Assembly (NCBI GenBank): GCA_026874595.1
Contig: CM049306.1
Span: 46,070,019 to 46,134,018 of the forward strand
DNA from: Sipunculus nudus
Taxonomy: Eukaryota > Annelida > Sipuncula > Golfingiida > Sipunculidae
Length of the DNA stretch: 64,000 nt
Reading direction: 5' to 3'
The notes under the pieces were generated by a model. That model ran no database searches, was not told the DNA's origin, and saw only the letters and a list, made by a program, of their open reading frames with translations. Every line of letters begins with the position of its first letter. Positions within the stretch are counted from its first letter, which is position 1. The position numbers and the translations under genes were made by a program. Of this stretch, positions 36,188-49,393 are shown piece by piece.

Positions 36188-39100
36188 AATATAAGTGACT
36201 ATGGAAGGACTTTAAAATTAGGGCTGTCTATATTGAAAATTTCCTGGGCAAGGGGCATCTTTTGATGTTAAAGGTTACCTGTGAAATTAATTCAGAGATG
36301 CAAATAATAAAAAAATAATTCCAAATTATTATCATATAATACATACTTCTTTTGAAACGTATAATGCTTTATTGGGATTAAACAGGTCTTTAAAAGCTTG
36401 AAATACTTGAATTGAAAAAAAAATAATTACAAGGCCTTGGAAGTCCTTGAAAATGTCACTTTTTTCTTCAAAGTCCTTTAAAACTTCCTGTATTTGGCAG
36501 CAGAGTTAGCTACTTTTTATTGTAATGATATTCTGTGCATTTATATTGCTAATTTTGTGCTTGTTTTAAACTATTTATGTGTGATCCCAGAATCAGAAGG
36601 GTATAAAATATGCAAGACTTGACCTTGAAAACTCTTTCAAATTTGTCTTGGGATTGATGTACAACCCTGTTAGAGAACTAGACATGTCAGTTGTCTGGTA
36701 AATGACATGTCTTGTTCAATAATTCTGTACGTTTACAATATATATAACAAATGCACCTGATACGTGGTACCAAGCAATCAGAAGGTGTCACCTGGAACCA
36801 TCACACCAGTGACATAAGCTGTCAGAAAAAAACATTGTCCAGAAAAAATACAGCCAAAGGGCATACCTTTTAACAGCCTCATAGAAGTGCTTCAGCGACC
36901 TGAATGGGACAATCATTGTAAAAGCTCTTCTGACATTTAGTAATGCTATCAGAAGACGTTGTCTGCTGTACTTTTTTACGTATGGCAGAATCACCATCTA
37001 TGGTAAATGGGTGACTACTGCAGAGTGTTACTTCCATATAAATTTTTTAAAGGCAACTTTAAAAAGGACCCTCGTGTGTTGTCTTCTGTAAGGGTTCCCT
37101 TTCATGGGCCTTCTGATGAAGCACATATTGTGGTTATCATAACTGTTGTTCTTGTTCTCTGTGCATTATTTAAAGAATGCAGACAATGTGAGGAAGAATT
37201 ATCTTTTTGCACTTTTTGTACTCCCAATATACATTTCTATAATATGCTGCTATATTTTATTTAATGATTAAAATGTACTTTTTATTACCATCTTAATCAT
37301 GGTATTAAATGAAGAAAAACACTTTTTAGAGAATAAATAATTTATTATCAATATGAAAAAATAGTCCAACTGTGCAAGCAAAATTACAAAAGGATCTCAA
37401 TGAAGGGACGGGAAATTGAGAAAAAAATTAATAAGTACTTTAAAAAAATATTATCCTGGGCATGTTTCTGGATAGTAAGGAACAAGCATGCATAGAAACT
37501 AGAGTAGGGATTATTGCATCTGTCCCATATATGCCAGACTATCTGTTCCTTACAAATGATTCTGAAAAAACAGAGTGACATTTATTGTAGTGAGGCATGT
37601 CACAGAAACAACAGGTAAAGAGGACCTGCAAACCAGATACAAGTCTACATTTGGGGAAATGGGAGACATGCTGTAACTACCATAGCAAAAATGGTACAAT
37701 CTCCAACCACACACAGAAAAATATTAGTTCATGACATTGTATAAAATCCATAGAGAAACCAGAGGAAGGCAAGTGGTGATTGAGAAAAAGGAGATCCAAA
37801 AGAATTTTCCATAGAAAACTGGATTTCCTCTGATCTTTATCAGACTTAATATATAACAAGTGAATTGCTGGCCACTCTCTTCTCTGTGCATGTTAAAGAA
37901 CCATTCCTCATGCTTCCATCTTCAGCGAAAGCCACTTCCAACATGAACAACCACTCTCTGTGGTCACCATTTGGTACAAGAAAAGATACATATTTGTTTT
38001 TCACCATCAAAGACAGATCTTAAACCTGTCTGAAATCTTTTAAAAGTTGTCTAAGTTATAGCTTGTTCTGAATGTAAACCATTTGAAATATTTGAGTTGA
38101 AAACCTTTTCTGAAAATCTTGTTTGATGTACCTATAAGTGCATTGATGTTGTTATATGTAAGAGCATCATAAATCTAATTATAATGTAACCCTAATTTCT
38201 GTGTCACATTCTTTACGGCTCTGCTACTTTACCTTTTAAACATATTATGCTTTTTTTGTAGGAAAACACTACTTTCAGACATTTTTCATATTTTTCAGAA
38301 TATGAAGGCAGTAATACTTTTACTTTTTGTGTTCCAGATGTCACCTTCAAGGGGGCAGTTTTAAATTTCCAAAAGGTACTTAAGGAATTTCAAGTTACCA
38401 AGATTGACCACTCCAGTGTTCCAAGATCTAAGGTGTGGACATCTTTCTTTTGGAACTGCATGTGTACATTAAATCTGTTTTTAGTGGAGGAATAAAAAAA
38501 ATATAGCTTTTAAAAAAATTTATTTTCTTTCATTCATTAAACGATCTCTGACATGTATTGAATAAAGTTGATCTCTTTTACTAATACCACTGATGTATTT
38601 ATGTGTGGGGGATTGCTGATATTACTGCTGATCATAACAACAAGTACATCTAGCCACAAATCAGATAAACCAAAAGTTTGTAAATGACAAAAATGGTGTT
38701 GCTTCCCATGCTTTCACCAAAAAATGCTAGTGTGCAATCAACTACCTCTAGTCATGTTTTTTCTGTTAATCAACAAGGGTATGTATAGCCTTGTAACAAT
38801 TTCAGAATGAGGGACTGAAACATACCTTCCGGATTATTGAAACAATAGTTGTAAAGACATAATTTCTCAAATTAATTATTACAGGCAGGTATTAAGCAGT
38901 GTTTAATTTATTTTATTTTTGTAAAGCGTCAACAGTCTTGAATACACTGTTTGGCAGAAATAATCGACAGTGGTTTGGTCTTGGTTGTAACAAGTATTTG
39001 TTATTTACAAAGATTAGGTCACACTCTTATTTTTCCTCCAGCCACTTCAATCAGGAGAACAACATGAGAAGCTTTATATCACTCTGAGAGTTAGGTGTAG

Positions 39101-40453
39101 CATGCACCTAAAACACCTGTATCATACAACCAGTACAGTAAACATGGCATCTTCCAGGTAATCCTCAGCTTTAATTAATTTCATAGCTGTTGTTCCTGGA
39201 AGAGGTCAGTGCACCTTACTACACAAGTTTTGTCTAATAATTATGTTGGCCAAATTTTGTGATGGATATATTCACCTTAAGACCTAACCAATATTTTGAC
39301 ATGCCTGTGTTTTTTGACAAACACTACCAAAATTAATTTTGTTGAAAAGATTAATTTTCTTGCCCTACTCCATATAATTTCTGTTTGAAAAAAAATATCC
39401 AGAAAATTTTCTAGAGAGTGAACCAAGAATATTTTCTTACAATGGTAAAGATAATTTTTTCTTTGTGATAAGATTTTTTTCTCCTGATAAGATATGATTT
39501 AGGATTTTTTTTATCATTATTTAAAATATCTTACCTTTAGAAATTCTAAATAAATTTTCTTAATTTTAAGTGTGCTGCCTATAAATCAAGAAAAATATCT
39601 TGAAGATTTCTTGACAACAGAAAAATTCTCCTTGAATAATAAATATAATCTTTTCAAGAAAATTATTTTTGGCAGTGCACATGATATAAATGCAATATTA
39701 TTTTATATAGCAATCCTTATACTAAGATATATTTACACATTGATATACATATACACACATATACCGGTAGATACATTTACTGTGCAGACGAGGCTGTGAA
39801 GTGTGATGATTACTTGGTCACCTCCTCAAGGATTTGGCAGCAGTTTCTCTTTGCTTGGGTGATATTTATGAACCTGTGTGCTATGCCCAGTGAGTGTTGT
39901 TCAGCCAGTTATCTATATGTCAGACAGTCACACGAGACAGCCAGTTGCTCTGGGTGAAAATGTTTCATTAGTATTCATGATGTTACCTGTGTGTAAATAT
40001 CCTTATCGCCCATGGAACCTTGTCCACTTATTTTTACCTTTCATGTCCGACATGCCAAAGTGAATTATACACTAACCTCAGAAGCTGTAATTGAGAGGAG
40101 TCTGTGTATATCGTGTGATAAGCATTACAGCACTGTTTCTGCCTGGGTTAATTCCAGTTCTTGAGTCTAGACTGTCACATGTTAATTATCCCGGATAAAC
40201 AGACCTGATCAGAAATTAACCACAATCTGGTTTCTTTCTTTCAATTTAAAAACAGCAGTCCATCTGTGTCCTTCCTGCCAGCTGAGAGCTTTGCTAAATG
40301 TTAGCACTAATTTACAGAAAAAAAACCTGTAATAAGATCATGTCAGTTGAACTTGCACATAGACATTTTAAATATCACTGTATCAATATTATTGTCAGTA
40401 AGTGATAGCACTGAGGTTATCTCTCTCAATTATTAATTTAGAATCACATATAA
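36188..40453. other. Largest element-free interval; no supported gene
   Basis: About 4.3 kb of AT-rich unique-looking DNA. ORFs at 36788-36997 (minus), 37007-37264 (plus, with a short hydrophobic run) and 37384-37859 (minus) are short and carry no family motifs. AT content near 39300-39760 is very high. If a host exon is hidden in this window, this is one of the few stretches where it could be, but none can be shown. Confidence 0.4.
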
Positions 40454-43400
40454 TTTTTAGCTCAGCTGACTTTAAGTCATCTGAGCTATAGCCGTGGTCC
40501 ATTGTCTGTCCGTCCGTCCATCCGTCTGTCCGTCCGTCCGTAGATGTGGCACGTTTTGAAGACCTAGGAATCCAAAATTCGGCATAATGTTGGATGTCTC
40601 CAAGATCTCCTACCAAGCCGAAAACTGGGTCTTTGCGACTTCGTTCCTTTGAGAAATTAAGGGAAAACCTCAATTTTTTTATTAAAAACCTATTTTCACA
40701 CTTCAGGACGGCCTCATATCAAAACCACTCATAGGTTTTTCCTCATATTTACCATAAATATTCCTCTATATATTTCCTATGTACATGCGTGAAATTATGT
40801 CTGTATTTTATAATTTTAAAAAGTTATGGGCCCAAACATAATGCAGTTTGTAAAAAATCAGGAAAGATATTTGTTCACTTAACACAAAACTTGTTAAAGC
40901 TATGGACTTTTTTTCCAGTAATATAACTTTAATTAATCAAAATTAAATTGTATACCCAAAATTAGTTCTGAATTTTTCAAATTTTTTAAGTCATTAGTAT
41001 AAATATAAAATTAGTACCTTAAATTTTGCCCAACTTTGACCATGGCACTTTTGTTTCCTGTGAGCACTGTTGATAAAATTTTCATATCATGCACACACAA
41101 GGATTTCAGCTTTGTAATTTAGAAAGCTGACAGAAATTGGCCAAAAATTGTAGCTTTTATTTATGTTTTTATGATACCATGTCAGACCTTGGCTCTCTCC
41201 AGCCCCTCTTGAGTCACCTGTATGTTGACCTTGTTGAACTTTTAGCAAATTATGCATGCTTGGAGCGAAACGTACACTGGGGCAGCCAGGCAGCTTATGG
41301 ACAGCCACAGTTGATCCAGGTGTCCAACCCAACTCATCTAGTAGTTTTGACCAACAACATAACAATAAACAATAAATAAATAAATTTTTATTGGTTTTTA
41401 ATAACAAATTAAAGAAAAATAATAAAGGAATTTGTTAGTGTTTAATAACAGGAAATTAACTTGCAGTTACTGATGATATAAGAATCTTGTATTGATGGAT
41501 AGAATGTCACATATTCCAAATAACAGCATGCAGTCACCTATGGTATTTTTCAGTTCAATTTCAATGATAAAAAAGTAAATCATATTATTCATTACTAATC
41601 ATTAGGGATTATATGAAGGAAATTAATGATAGACAAAGATGCAGTTGATAATATTAATCTAGATTTCTACTGTGTCTAGTGTGTACATTGATGTGAAATT
41701 AGTCTAAAATGAATATATTACATTTATTTTTTTTTAATATAAATAAAAGCCATAAAACCAGATACTTATGATCATTATTTAAATGTGTGAATTTGGTATA
41801 TTCTGGATTCTCAACATCATTGTTTGGTGAAAACTGAATAAATACCAGACATGGTGCGAATACTTTGCAATTGTATTTAAATACAAATATGAATATGTAC
41901 TCCATTATAAATTTTTTTGCATAAAGAATGGGAATTCAGGTAAAAATGAAAGTATATGAATACCAGTGATATTACTTTCAAAATGAATTCATGAATGCAT
42001 TCATGAATATATTCTTTAATATTATTTTAATAATCATTTCAGTTATATTTCATTTTAAAAAATCATACGATTCTCTTATTATTTTTAACAAAAATTATAT
42101 TTGGGACAATATTTGTAATTTTTTTTAATAAATAGTTAAACTCTTATATTATATGTTCTGCTTATAAGTTATATTGCCAAGTCAAAATCTGTGTGACAAT
42201 AGTTCTCCATTTGGTAATAAAATAAATGAAATCAATCCTCTTCCCTCTCTCCGAAGGTACTATCAAAATCATACATAAGCTAAACAACAACAACTCATAA
42301 TACAACTTATATTTATTACCGCACAAAACCAGCATGTGCCTCATTTTTAATTCATATTTTTTTATGCCCCCGCCACAAAGTGGCCGGGGCATATAGTTTT
42401 ACCCATGTCCGTCATTCCGTCCTTCCGTCCTTCCGAAATCAAACAGTTGTACGGACTTTTTTTCGCAATGCCTGCAGATATTGGCCTGATTTTTGGTGTG
42501 TGGGCAGATATAGACCAGTTACAGATCGGGTTTGCGTTTCGTCAAGGTTGACCTACTTTTGATTGTTTTACGGCTCCTAAACTTAGAAAATTTCATGAAA
42601 AATAGTAATTTCATGACAAATATACATGTACGGACTTTTTTTCGCAATGCCTGCAGATATTGGCCTGATTTTCAGTGTGTAGGCAGATAATGACCAGTTA
42701 CAGATTGAGTTCGCGTTTTGTCCCAGTTGACCTACTTTTGACTGTTTTACGGCTCCTAAACTTAGAAAATTTCATGAAAAATAGAAATTTTCATGACAAA
42801 TACACATGTACGGATTTTTTTTCGCAATGCCTGCAGATATTGGCCTGATTTTTGGTGTGTGAGCAGATATAGACCAGTTACAGATCGAGTTCGCGTTTCG
42901 TCCTGGTTGACCTACTTTTGACCGTTTTACGGCTCCTAAACTTAGAAAATTTCATGAAAAATAGAAATATTCATGACAGATACACATGTACGGACTTTTT
43001 TGCGCAATGCCTGCAGATATTGGCCTGATTTTTGGTGTGTAGGCAGATATAGACCAGTTACAGATTGAGTTCGCGTTTTGTCACAGTTGACCTACTTTTG
43101 ACCGTTTTACGGCTCCTGAACATAGAAAATCTCATGTAAAATATAAATTTTCATGACAAATATACACTTGTACAGACTTTTCTTCGCAATACCTGCAGAT
43201 ATTGGCCTGATTTTTGGTGTGTGGGCAGATAATGACCAGTTAAAGATTGAGTTCACGTTTTGTCCCAGTTGACCTACTTTTGACCGTTTGACAGTGCTCT
43301 AACATAGAAAATTTCATAAAAAAGTGCACATGTATGGACTTTTTTTCGCAGTGCCTGTAGATGGGGGCCTGATTTTTGGTGTGTAGGCAGATAATGACCA

Positions 43401-43949
43401 GTTACAGATCAAGTTCTTGTTTTGTCCCAGTTCACCTACTTTTGACCTTTTGACTGCTCCTGAACAAAGAAAGTTTCATGAAAAATAGAAATTTTCATAA
43501 CAAATGCATATGTACTGACTTTTTTTCCTCAAGACCTGCAGATACCACCCTGATTTTTTATGTGTGGGCAGATAATGACAGTTACATATCGAGTTCGCGT
43601 TTCATCCCGGTTGACCTACTTTTGATTGTTTTACGGCTCCTAAACATAGAAAATTTCATGAAAGACAGAAATTTTTATGGAAAATGCACATGTATGGACT
43701 TTTTTCACAATGCCTTTATATACTGGCATGATTTTTGGTGTGTTGCTTGATAATGACCCGTTACAGATCGAGTTTGCATTTTGCCCTTGTTGACCTACTT
43801 TTGACCATAGGACGCCTCCTGAACTTAAAAAATTTTTCACAATTTTACAAATGTTTCTAATTTGCCCCAGGCGGGGGCATTCATGTCATTCCGACACATC
43901 TAGTTATCATATATAACAGCTGAGCGCCGTGACCCATAGGTCCCTTGTT
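40454..43949 (+). mobile_element. Family A3 element carrying a nested E element
   Basis: Starts TTTTTAGCTCAGCTGACTTT with the A-type 5' stem-loop and a GTCC run (about 40503-40550), then the A3-specific TAGATGTGGCACGTTTTGAA. The 3' end lies after the E insert: ACAGCTGAGCGCCG, GTGACCCATAGGTCC, CTTGTT. Length without E is about 1.95 kb, close to the A3 copy at 50659 (1.92 kb). The A3 body is not a clear tandem array. A GC-richer stretch at about 41150-41345 is not obviously matched in the other A3 copies. Confidence 0.75.
42357..43905 (+). mobile_element. Family E element nested in A3
   Basis: The 5' stem-loop TGCCCCCGCCAC / GTGGCCGGGGCA and arm ATGCCCCCGCC (42364-42374) are matched exactly, inverted, by GGCGGGGGCAT (43870-43880). 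The terminal hairpin TGTC-ATTCC-GACA (43884-43896) is followed by CATCTAGTT. About eight ~180 bp monomers have their GGACTTTTTTTCGCAATG landmark near 42451, 42630, 42810, 42990, 43172, 43334, 43514 and 43694. No GGTGGCGCCACC box. Later monomers are more diverged than the first four. Non-coding. Confidence 0.88.
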
Positions 43950-44171
43950 TTATATATTATAGCAAAGTACAAAATATGCTACAACCTACTTATTTCATGG
44001 GAAAACAGATTGCAACAAAGTATATCAAGACATTTCTTTCAGGCAAATCAGATGCAGATGAAACATGTTTTATTTTTATGTTTATCTTGATTTATGCATC
44101 ATTTTTCATGAAGGTCTCTTTACATCCCCATGTTATTTCTTCAAAATGCTACAGAATTGAAGATTATGTTG

Positions 44172-44387
44172 TTTGTCAGCTTTTCTGTTCCATTTTTCAG
44201 CAAATATGTCCAAGACACTAATGTCATTTAATTGTCAGCTTTTTTGTTCCAGTTTTCAGCTAATCTGTCAAAAACAACGTCTTTTGTCAGTTGTTTTGTT
44301 CCAATTTTCAGCATATCTCTACTCAACACGAGTGTCTTTTGTCAGCCTTTTTGGTGAATTTTTCAGCAAATCTAATGTCTTTGGTCA
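44172..44387 (+). repeat. ~54 bp minisatellite, left part
   Basis: Four units start near 44172, 44232, 44285 and 44340, each reading TTGTCAGCTTTTTTGTTCCA, TTTTCAGCAAATCTGTC and a GTCTTT end. The array is interrupted at 44388 by an A3 element and resumes at about 46150. Confidence 0.75.
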
Positions 44388-46149
44388 TTTTTAGCTCATG
44401 ATCAGTTTACTGTAAGTCATCTGATCTTTAGTCATGGTCCATTGTCCATGGTCCATCCGTCCGTTAGGCTGGCACATTTTGAATTTGGCATACTGTTAGA
44501 TTCCCCCAAGATCTCCTACTAAACCAAAAACTGGGTCACTGTGACTTTGTTCCTTTGAGAAAATAAGGAAAACCCTCAATTTTCCATTAAACACCTATTA
44601 TCACACTTCAGGACTGCCTAATATGGAAACCACTCATGTTTTTTTCTTCATATTTACCATAAATATTTCCATATATAGTCTCTATTTACATGCCAGAAAT
44701 TAGGTCAGTATTCTGTAACTTAAAAAAGTTATGGGCTCAAACATAATGCACTTTGTAAAAAAATGGAAAGATATTTACTCACCAAACATGAAAATTGTTG
44801 AAGCTAGAGACTTTTTTCAAGGATATAACTTTATTTAATCAAGGTATAATTGTTTACCCAAAATAGGATCTGAATTTTGTAAATTTTTAAGTTATTAGCA
44901 TAAATATAAAATCAGTACCTTAAATTTTGCCCACCTTTGACCACATGGCACCTTTTTTTCATGTAAGTACATTTGATTTAATTTTCACAGCAGGTACACA
45001 TAAGGATTTATTTTGTCAAATTTTGAAATTTGAAAATAAAAGCTAAAAAATTACTCCAGAAGATGCCATGTAGTGGTAATGTAGCATTTGTAAAGAAATT
45101 AATTTCCTTTTAAATAATTTAAGCGAATTAAAATAGAATTGATCCCATCAGTAGGCATAAATTGATAATATATGAGCCAAATCTTTAATAAAAATGGGTG
45201 CAATATAGAATTGTGAATTCTGTTATTGTGTTATTTTCATATAATTTTTGTTTTGCAAATTTAAAAGATATGTTTTATAAAAAAAATATACATCTGTGTG
45301 CATAATGTGATGTAATTTGACCAAATAAGCCTAAAATGTAGATGCAATTTAGAATTGTGAATAAACTTAAATATCCAGATTTATGTGTTATACTGTAAAT
45401 GTATAGTAAAATTTATAAACTTATATAATATTTATAAAAAATTGATTTAATAAAAAAATGAGGATCAAATGCAAACATGTGTTCATTATTTTCCTGCTTC
45501 AGTAAAATGGGAATTAAAGTTACTTTGTTTTTCCATCTTTCTGCCTGTTTTAAAATAATTACAAATAAACTTTTTTCCTGTAAGCACTGTTGAATTAAAT
45601 TTCATATTGTATGTATGAAAGAATGTTGTGACTCCCACCATTCCCCCCCCCCCCCCCCCCCCCCCGCCATTGAGTCCTGAACACTGGAACTTTATTATAT
45701 AAAATTTATTAAATAAAGAAACTATATACAGAGGTGTTGTAACTCCCATCATTATCTCCCCCCCCCCTTTTGCACCCACCATCAAGTCCTTCCACCTGTT
45801 GAGTGGGAACATTATGACAACTGTATACATTTTATAAAATAGAAAAAAATGGTTTAATAAATAAATGTGTAAACTTCCAAACTGTCAATAGCTTATCAAA
45901 AGGCCAACCAATGATCATGGTAATAGTATAGATCTTATATTCTTAAACTGCTTACATGCTTCAGTTTCAATATTAGGAAACACAGTCAGATCACAAAATA
46001 TTATTTGCAATAATTTCTTCAATCATATATCAACCAATCATGGCTTATATTGTTTTTCCTTCTCAGACTTTATTTACATTTGATATTATTTTGGATTTTT
46101 ACCTTCAAGGTCAACTTCAACTGAGCCCAGTGACCCATGGGTCCTTTGT
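44388..46149 (+). mobile_element. Family A3 element inserted in a minisatellite
   Basis: The 5' end is degenerate (TTTTTAGCTCATGATCAGTT). The body follows the A3 order (GGCACATTTTGAA, AGATCTCCTACTAAACC, AAACTGGGTCACTGTGACT). The 3' end is CAACTGAGCCCAGTGACCCA followed by TGGGTCCTTTGT. It contains two poly-C blocks (about 45644-45665 and 45758-45767) inside a ~110 bp duplicated segment (GTTGTGACTCCCACCATT / GTTGTAACTCCCATCATT). The A3-like 'CCTGTAAGCACTGTTGA' segment occurs near 45579. Non-coding. Confidence 0.78.
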
Positions 46150-46286
46150 ATTTGTTCAGTTTTCAGCAAATTTAATGTCTTTGGTCAGCTTTTTTGGTTC
46201 AGTTTACAGCAAATCTGTCCACAACTGCGGAAAACTGAACCAAAGAGGCTGACCAAAGACATTGGTGACCAATGTCTTTGGTCACC
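46150..46286 (+). repeat. Minisatellite right part folding into nested hairpins
   Basis: Array units resume after the A3 insertion. The segment 46174-46205 is inverted at 46231-46263 with about two mismatches over 32 bp and a 25-bp loop. The outer piece then repeats in direct orientation up to 46286, where E begins. The ends of the inverted copy and the third copy form the perfect palindrome at 46250-46284. Confidence 0.8.
46250..46284. repeat. Perfect palindrome, 17-bp arms around one base
   Basis: Arms TGACCAAAGACATTGGT and ACCAATGTCTTTGGTCA flank a single G at 46267. No mismatch. It would extrude as a hairpin with minimal loop, or mark a template-switch event. Confidence 0.9.
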
Positions 46287-46850
46287 TTTTTATGCCCCCG
46301 CCACAAAGTGGCCGGGGCATATAGTTTTACCCATGTCCGTCATTCCGTCCTTCTGTCATTCCGAAATGAAACAGTTGTATGGACTTTTTTTCGCAATGCC
46401 TGCAGATATTGGCCTGATTTTTGGTGTGTGGGCAGATATAGACCAGTTACAGATCGAGTTCGCGTTTCGTCCAGGTTGACCTACTTTTGACCGTTTTACA
46501 GCTCCTAAACTTAGAAAATTTCATGAAAAATAGAAATATTCATGACAGATACACATGTACGGATTTTTTTTCGCAATGCCTGCAGATATTGGCCTGATTT
46601 TTGGTGTGTGAGCAGATATAGACCAGTTACAGATCGAGTTCGCGTTTCGTCCTGGTTGACCTACTTTTGACCGTTTTACGGCTCCTAAACTTAGAAAATT
46701 TCATGAAAAATAGAAATATTCATGACAGATACACATGTACAGACTTTTTTTCGCAATGCTTGCAGATATTGGCCTGATTTTTGGTGTGTGAGCAGATATA
46801 GACCAGTTACAGATCGAGTTTGCATTTCGTCCTGGTTGACCTACTTTTGG
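46287..46850 (+). mobile_element. Family E element, 3'-truncated
   Basis: Identical in plan to the E copy at 42357 through the first ~3 monomers (landmarks near 46380, 46559 and 46740). Similarity stops at CCTACTTTTGG, with unique sequence from about 46851. No 3' arm or CTAGTT. The monomers retained are closer to one another than those in the nested E copy. Confidence 0.85.
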
Positions 46851-49204
46851 TAGCAAAATTGACCTTACACAGAATAGAAACAGATTTGCTTATATACATC
46901 AGGAACTGGTTTACTGTAAACTGGACTAAAGTAAACCCTACTAGTGTAGACTGCCTTTCAGTCAGACTACAGTTGACTTAACTGATGCAGATTAGTGGCC
47001 TAATGCCGACAGAGTAAACCATTTCACTATCCAGCTTATTTGCTAGTGTACATTTGGCCTTAGATCCAGCTGATGCTTAGAATCTTTTATATGTTATTGT
47101 ATACTACTCGTATAGAAGTTAACAAGCTTTATATCAAATTGTCTTAATTAAGAATAATCACCTGGAATCTTTCGGTCATTTTTCAAGTGGACATCATTAA
47201 GAGCTGGATTAAACACCTGGAATATATTTATTCCATAATATCTAGGTCCTTTCAGCTGGTGAAATCAAGATAGGATAAAATATCGGGTTTGAAAGGGTTA
47301 AGACTTTGATGAAAATGTCCACAGGTTGTTTAAGAGAAGATACCAGTCTACTTATTGTTTTGTAGTATCCATGGATCAAGTCTATTACCCATCGTTCCAT
47401 GCTCTGATCTTCCTGATGAATATTTATCATCTAGCATGAAGAATAATGACCCAATATAGAAGAATTGGCAAGTTGTTTACTGAGGTGTGGTGTGCTGAAT
47501 GCTATGTTTATGTGTAAACAATCCAGATTCACACACACACACGAGTCATATTTATCAAGCCCTCATTAGATTAGGAACTTCTTTAGTGAAATTATTCAGC
47601 ATAAGAGAGCTTCATTTTCAATTTCTAAACTCCACACAGTTAAAAATTTCTGTTTTTTAATGCATCCCCCCGTGATTATCCAGTCACTCAAACTAATTTT
47701 ATCTGTGACAGTGTTAAAGATTGAAGCAATTAAAACATGTATTTTTTGCCTTATATCACTTTCTGCTAAATATTTTAAGTTCATATTTATACAATAAGAG
47801 TCACTTTCTTTTATCTGAAAATGAAACTTTAAACTTAAAAATTATATGCTTGGACATGGTGCAGTGAAGTATACAAGATTACTCCATTCTTTTGTACATA
47901 GATCAAAATATATAGAATAGATGGTGGGGAAAATTAAATACTGTGCTTTATACACCCTAGATGTCTGCTGTAATTATGTCTCCTCTCCCATGGGGTGCTT
48001 CGTTTTTGTCATCATCCATATTCATTGTCTGTGTCATTTCTTGTGAATAGGATAAGTTTTGAAAAATTCAATATTTTTATCATGAAAATTGATACATGAA
48101 TTGTGTCTACCAAAATCTCAGAGGAACTTCAACCAAGATCTTTGATGAGTTTGAAAACTGTTGACCTTGACATTTGTTTATCTTCTCAGTAAAATCCGCA
48201 GAAATCTCAAGTTCTTTTGGGCCATATAAATTTTTTAAATACTGCATCTTTTTGTCCTACAATTTGACACACTAGCTGTTTTTAACAAATGCTTGGAGGA
48301 GTTGGAAAACTTGCCTTTGATCTTCAAGGTCAAATGTCACATGTAGAAATATATGATATCTGTAATTATCATAACTCTTGAAGTGTGCATAATTTTACTC
48401 AAATTTTGGGATGGGGGAACCCATGATATATCCGCGTTTCTAATTCCTGCTGAAGTCTTTAATGAAGGTAATTGATTTGGTATGTTCCCATTAAATACTA
48501 GTGCATTTATGTGTAGCTCATGATATAATGGATAGCTGTATTCTGCCATCTTGATTTGGGATGAAAATTGTGGTGGAAGCTTTGATTGAAATATAATTAT
48601 AGAATAAACCTTAATTTCCTTTTCCTTTACATATTTCCCTGTACCTGTTTTCTTATAAAGATTTTTTTTATTTTCCATGCATAAAAAAAACAATACCTCC
48701 ATATCATTATTTTTATACAAAAGACTTTGTTTGTGATTGAAGGGGACAGTTTTCATCCTTTATCATGCCACATGAACAGATAAGCATGCATTTTGGTACA
48801 TCTACAAGAAACTGCCAGATTTGATATTATGCAGGTAATACTGCTGTGTAAGGTCTCCAGGTTGAAAGCATAATAACAACATAACCAAATGGGTCACTTG
48901 CTTATTTCAGTGCTCATAGAATGTAGTTTTACAATAAAATAAACTACTGGTTATAATTATCAGGTGTCCATACATTATAAATTGGAGGAAGTCAGAGAGG
49001 AAACCAGATAGTCAGACTGAAATAATTAGAAAATAATCATATTTAGGGGAAAAGTAGTTGTCTCTTAAGATCATTTACCTTTTCTTGGAATGTTGTCCTC
49101 AAAAAAGCTTCATTACCAACAGTGAACATTATTGCTTTATATTCATATAAAATATATTTTAATGTAGAAACAGAACATTGACATATTGGATCATGTATTA
49201 TGGT
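46851..49204. other. Interval with one degraded repeat; no supported gene
   Basis: Mostly unique. About 47976-48355 resembles a decayed dispersed repeat (TATGTCTCCTCTCCCATGGG start, later ACCAAAATCTCAGAGGAACTTC and GTTGACCTTGACATT, similar in order to C monomer words). An ATGGGTCACTTG at about 48890 could be a worn 3' end. The 139-codon minus-strand ORF at 48337-48756 overlaps the repeat edge and has no recognisable motifs. Confidence 0.35.
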
Positions 49205-49393
49205 AATTTTAATAATTTCAGCAGTGATGTTTGTGTAATTGGTGCGTGCAAGACTTTGATTAAAAATATTTAGTACTTGCATTGTACATATACATGTCAC
49301 ACATGTACTTTGAAAGTAACAGTCAAACATGGATGCATTTTTACTTATGTATATCCCATTGTACAGGTTTGCATTAGATCTGCAGGCCTTGTT
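49205..49393 (+). mobile_element. Family D solo 3' end
   Basis: Matches the terminal ~185 bp of D: TTTCAGCAGTGATGTTTGTG, TTTAGTACTTGCATTGTAC, ACAGGTTTGCATTAG, then a damaged hairpin ATCTGCAGGCCT and TGTT. Upstream D sequence is absent. Confidence 0.75.

Noticed and set aside
48337-48756. 139-codon minus-strand ORF, the longest in the window
   Set aside because: AT-driven composition, rich in K, N and I, with no motif, no signal or domain, and overlapping a degraded repeat. Chance ORFs of this size are expected in 64 kb.
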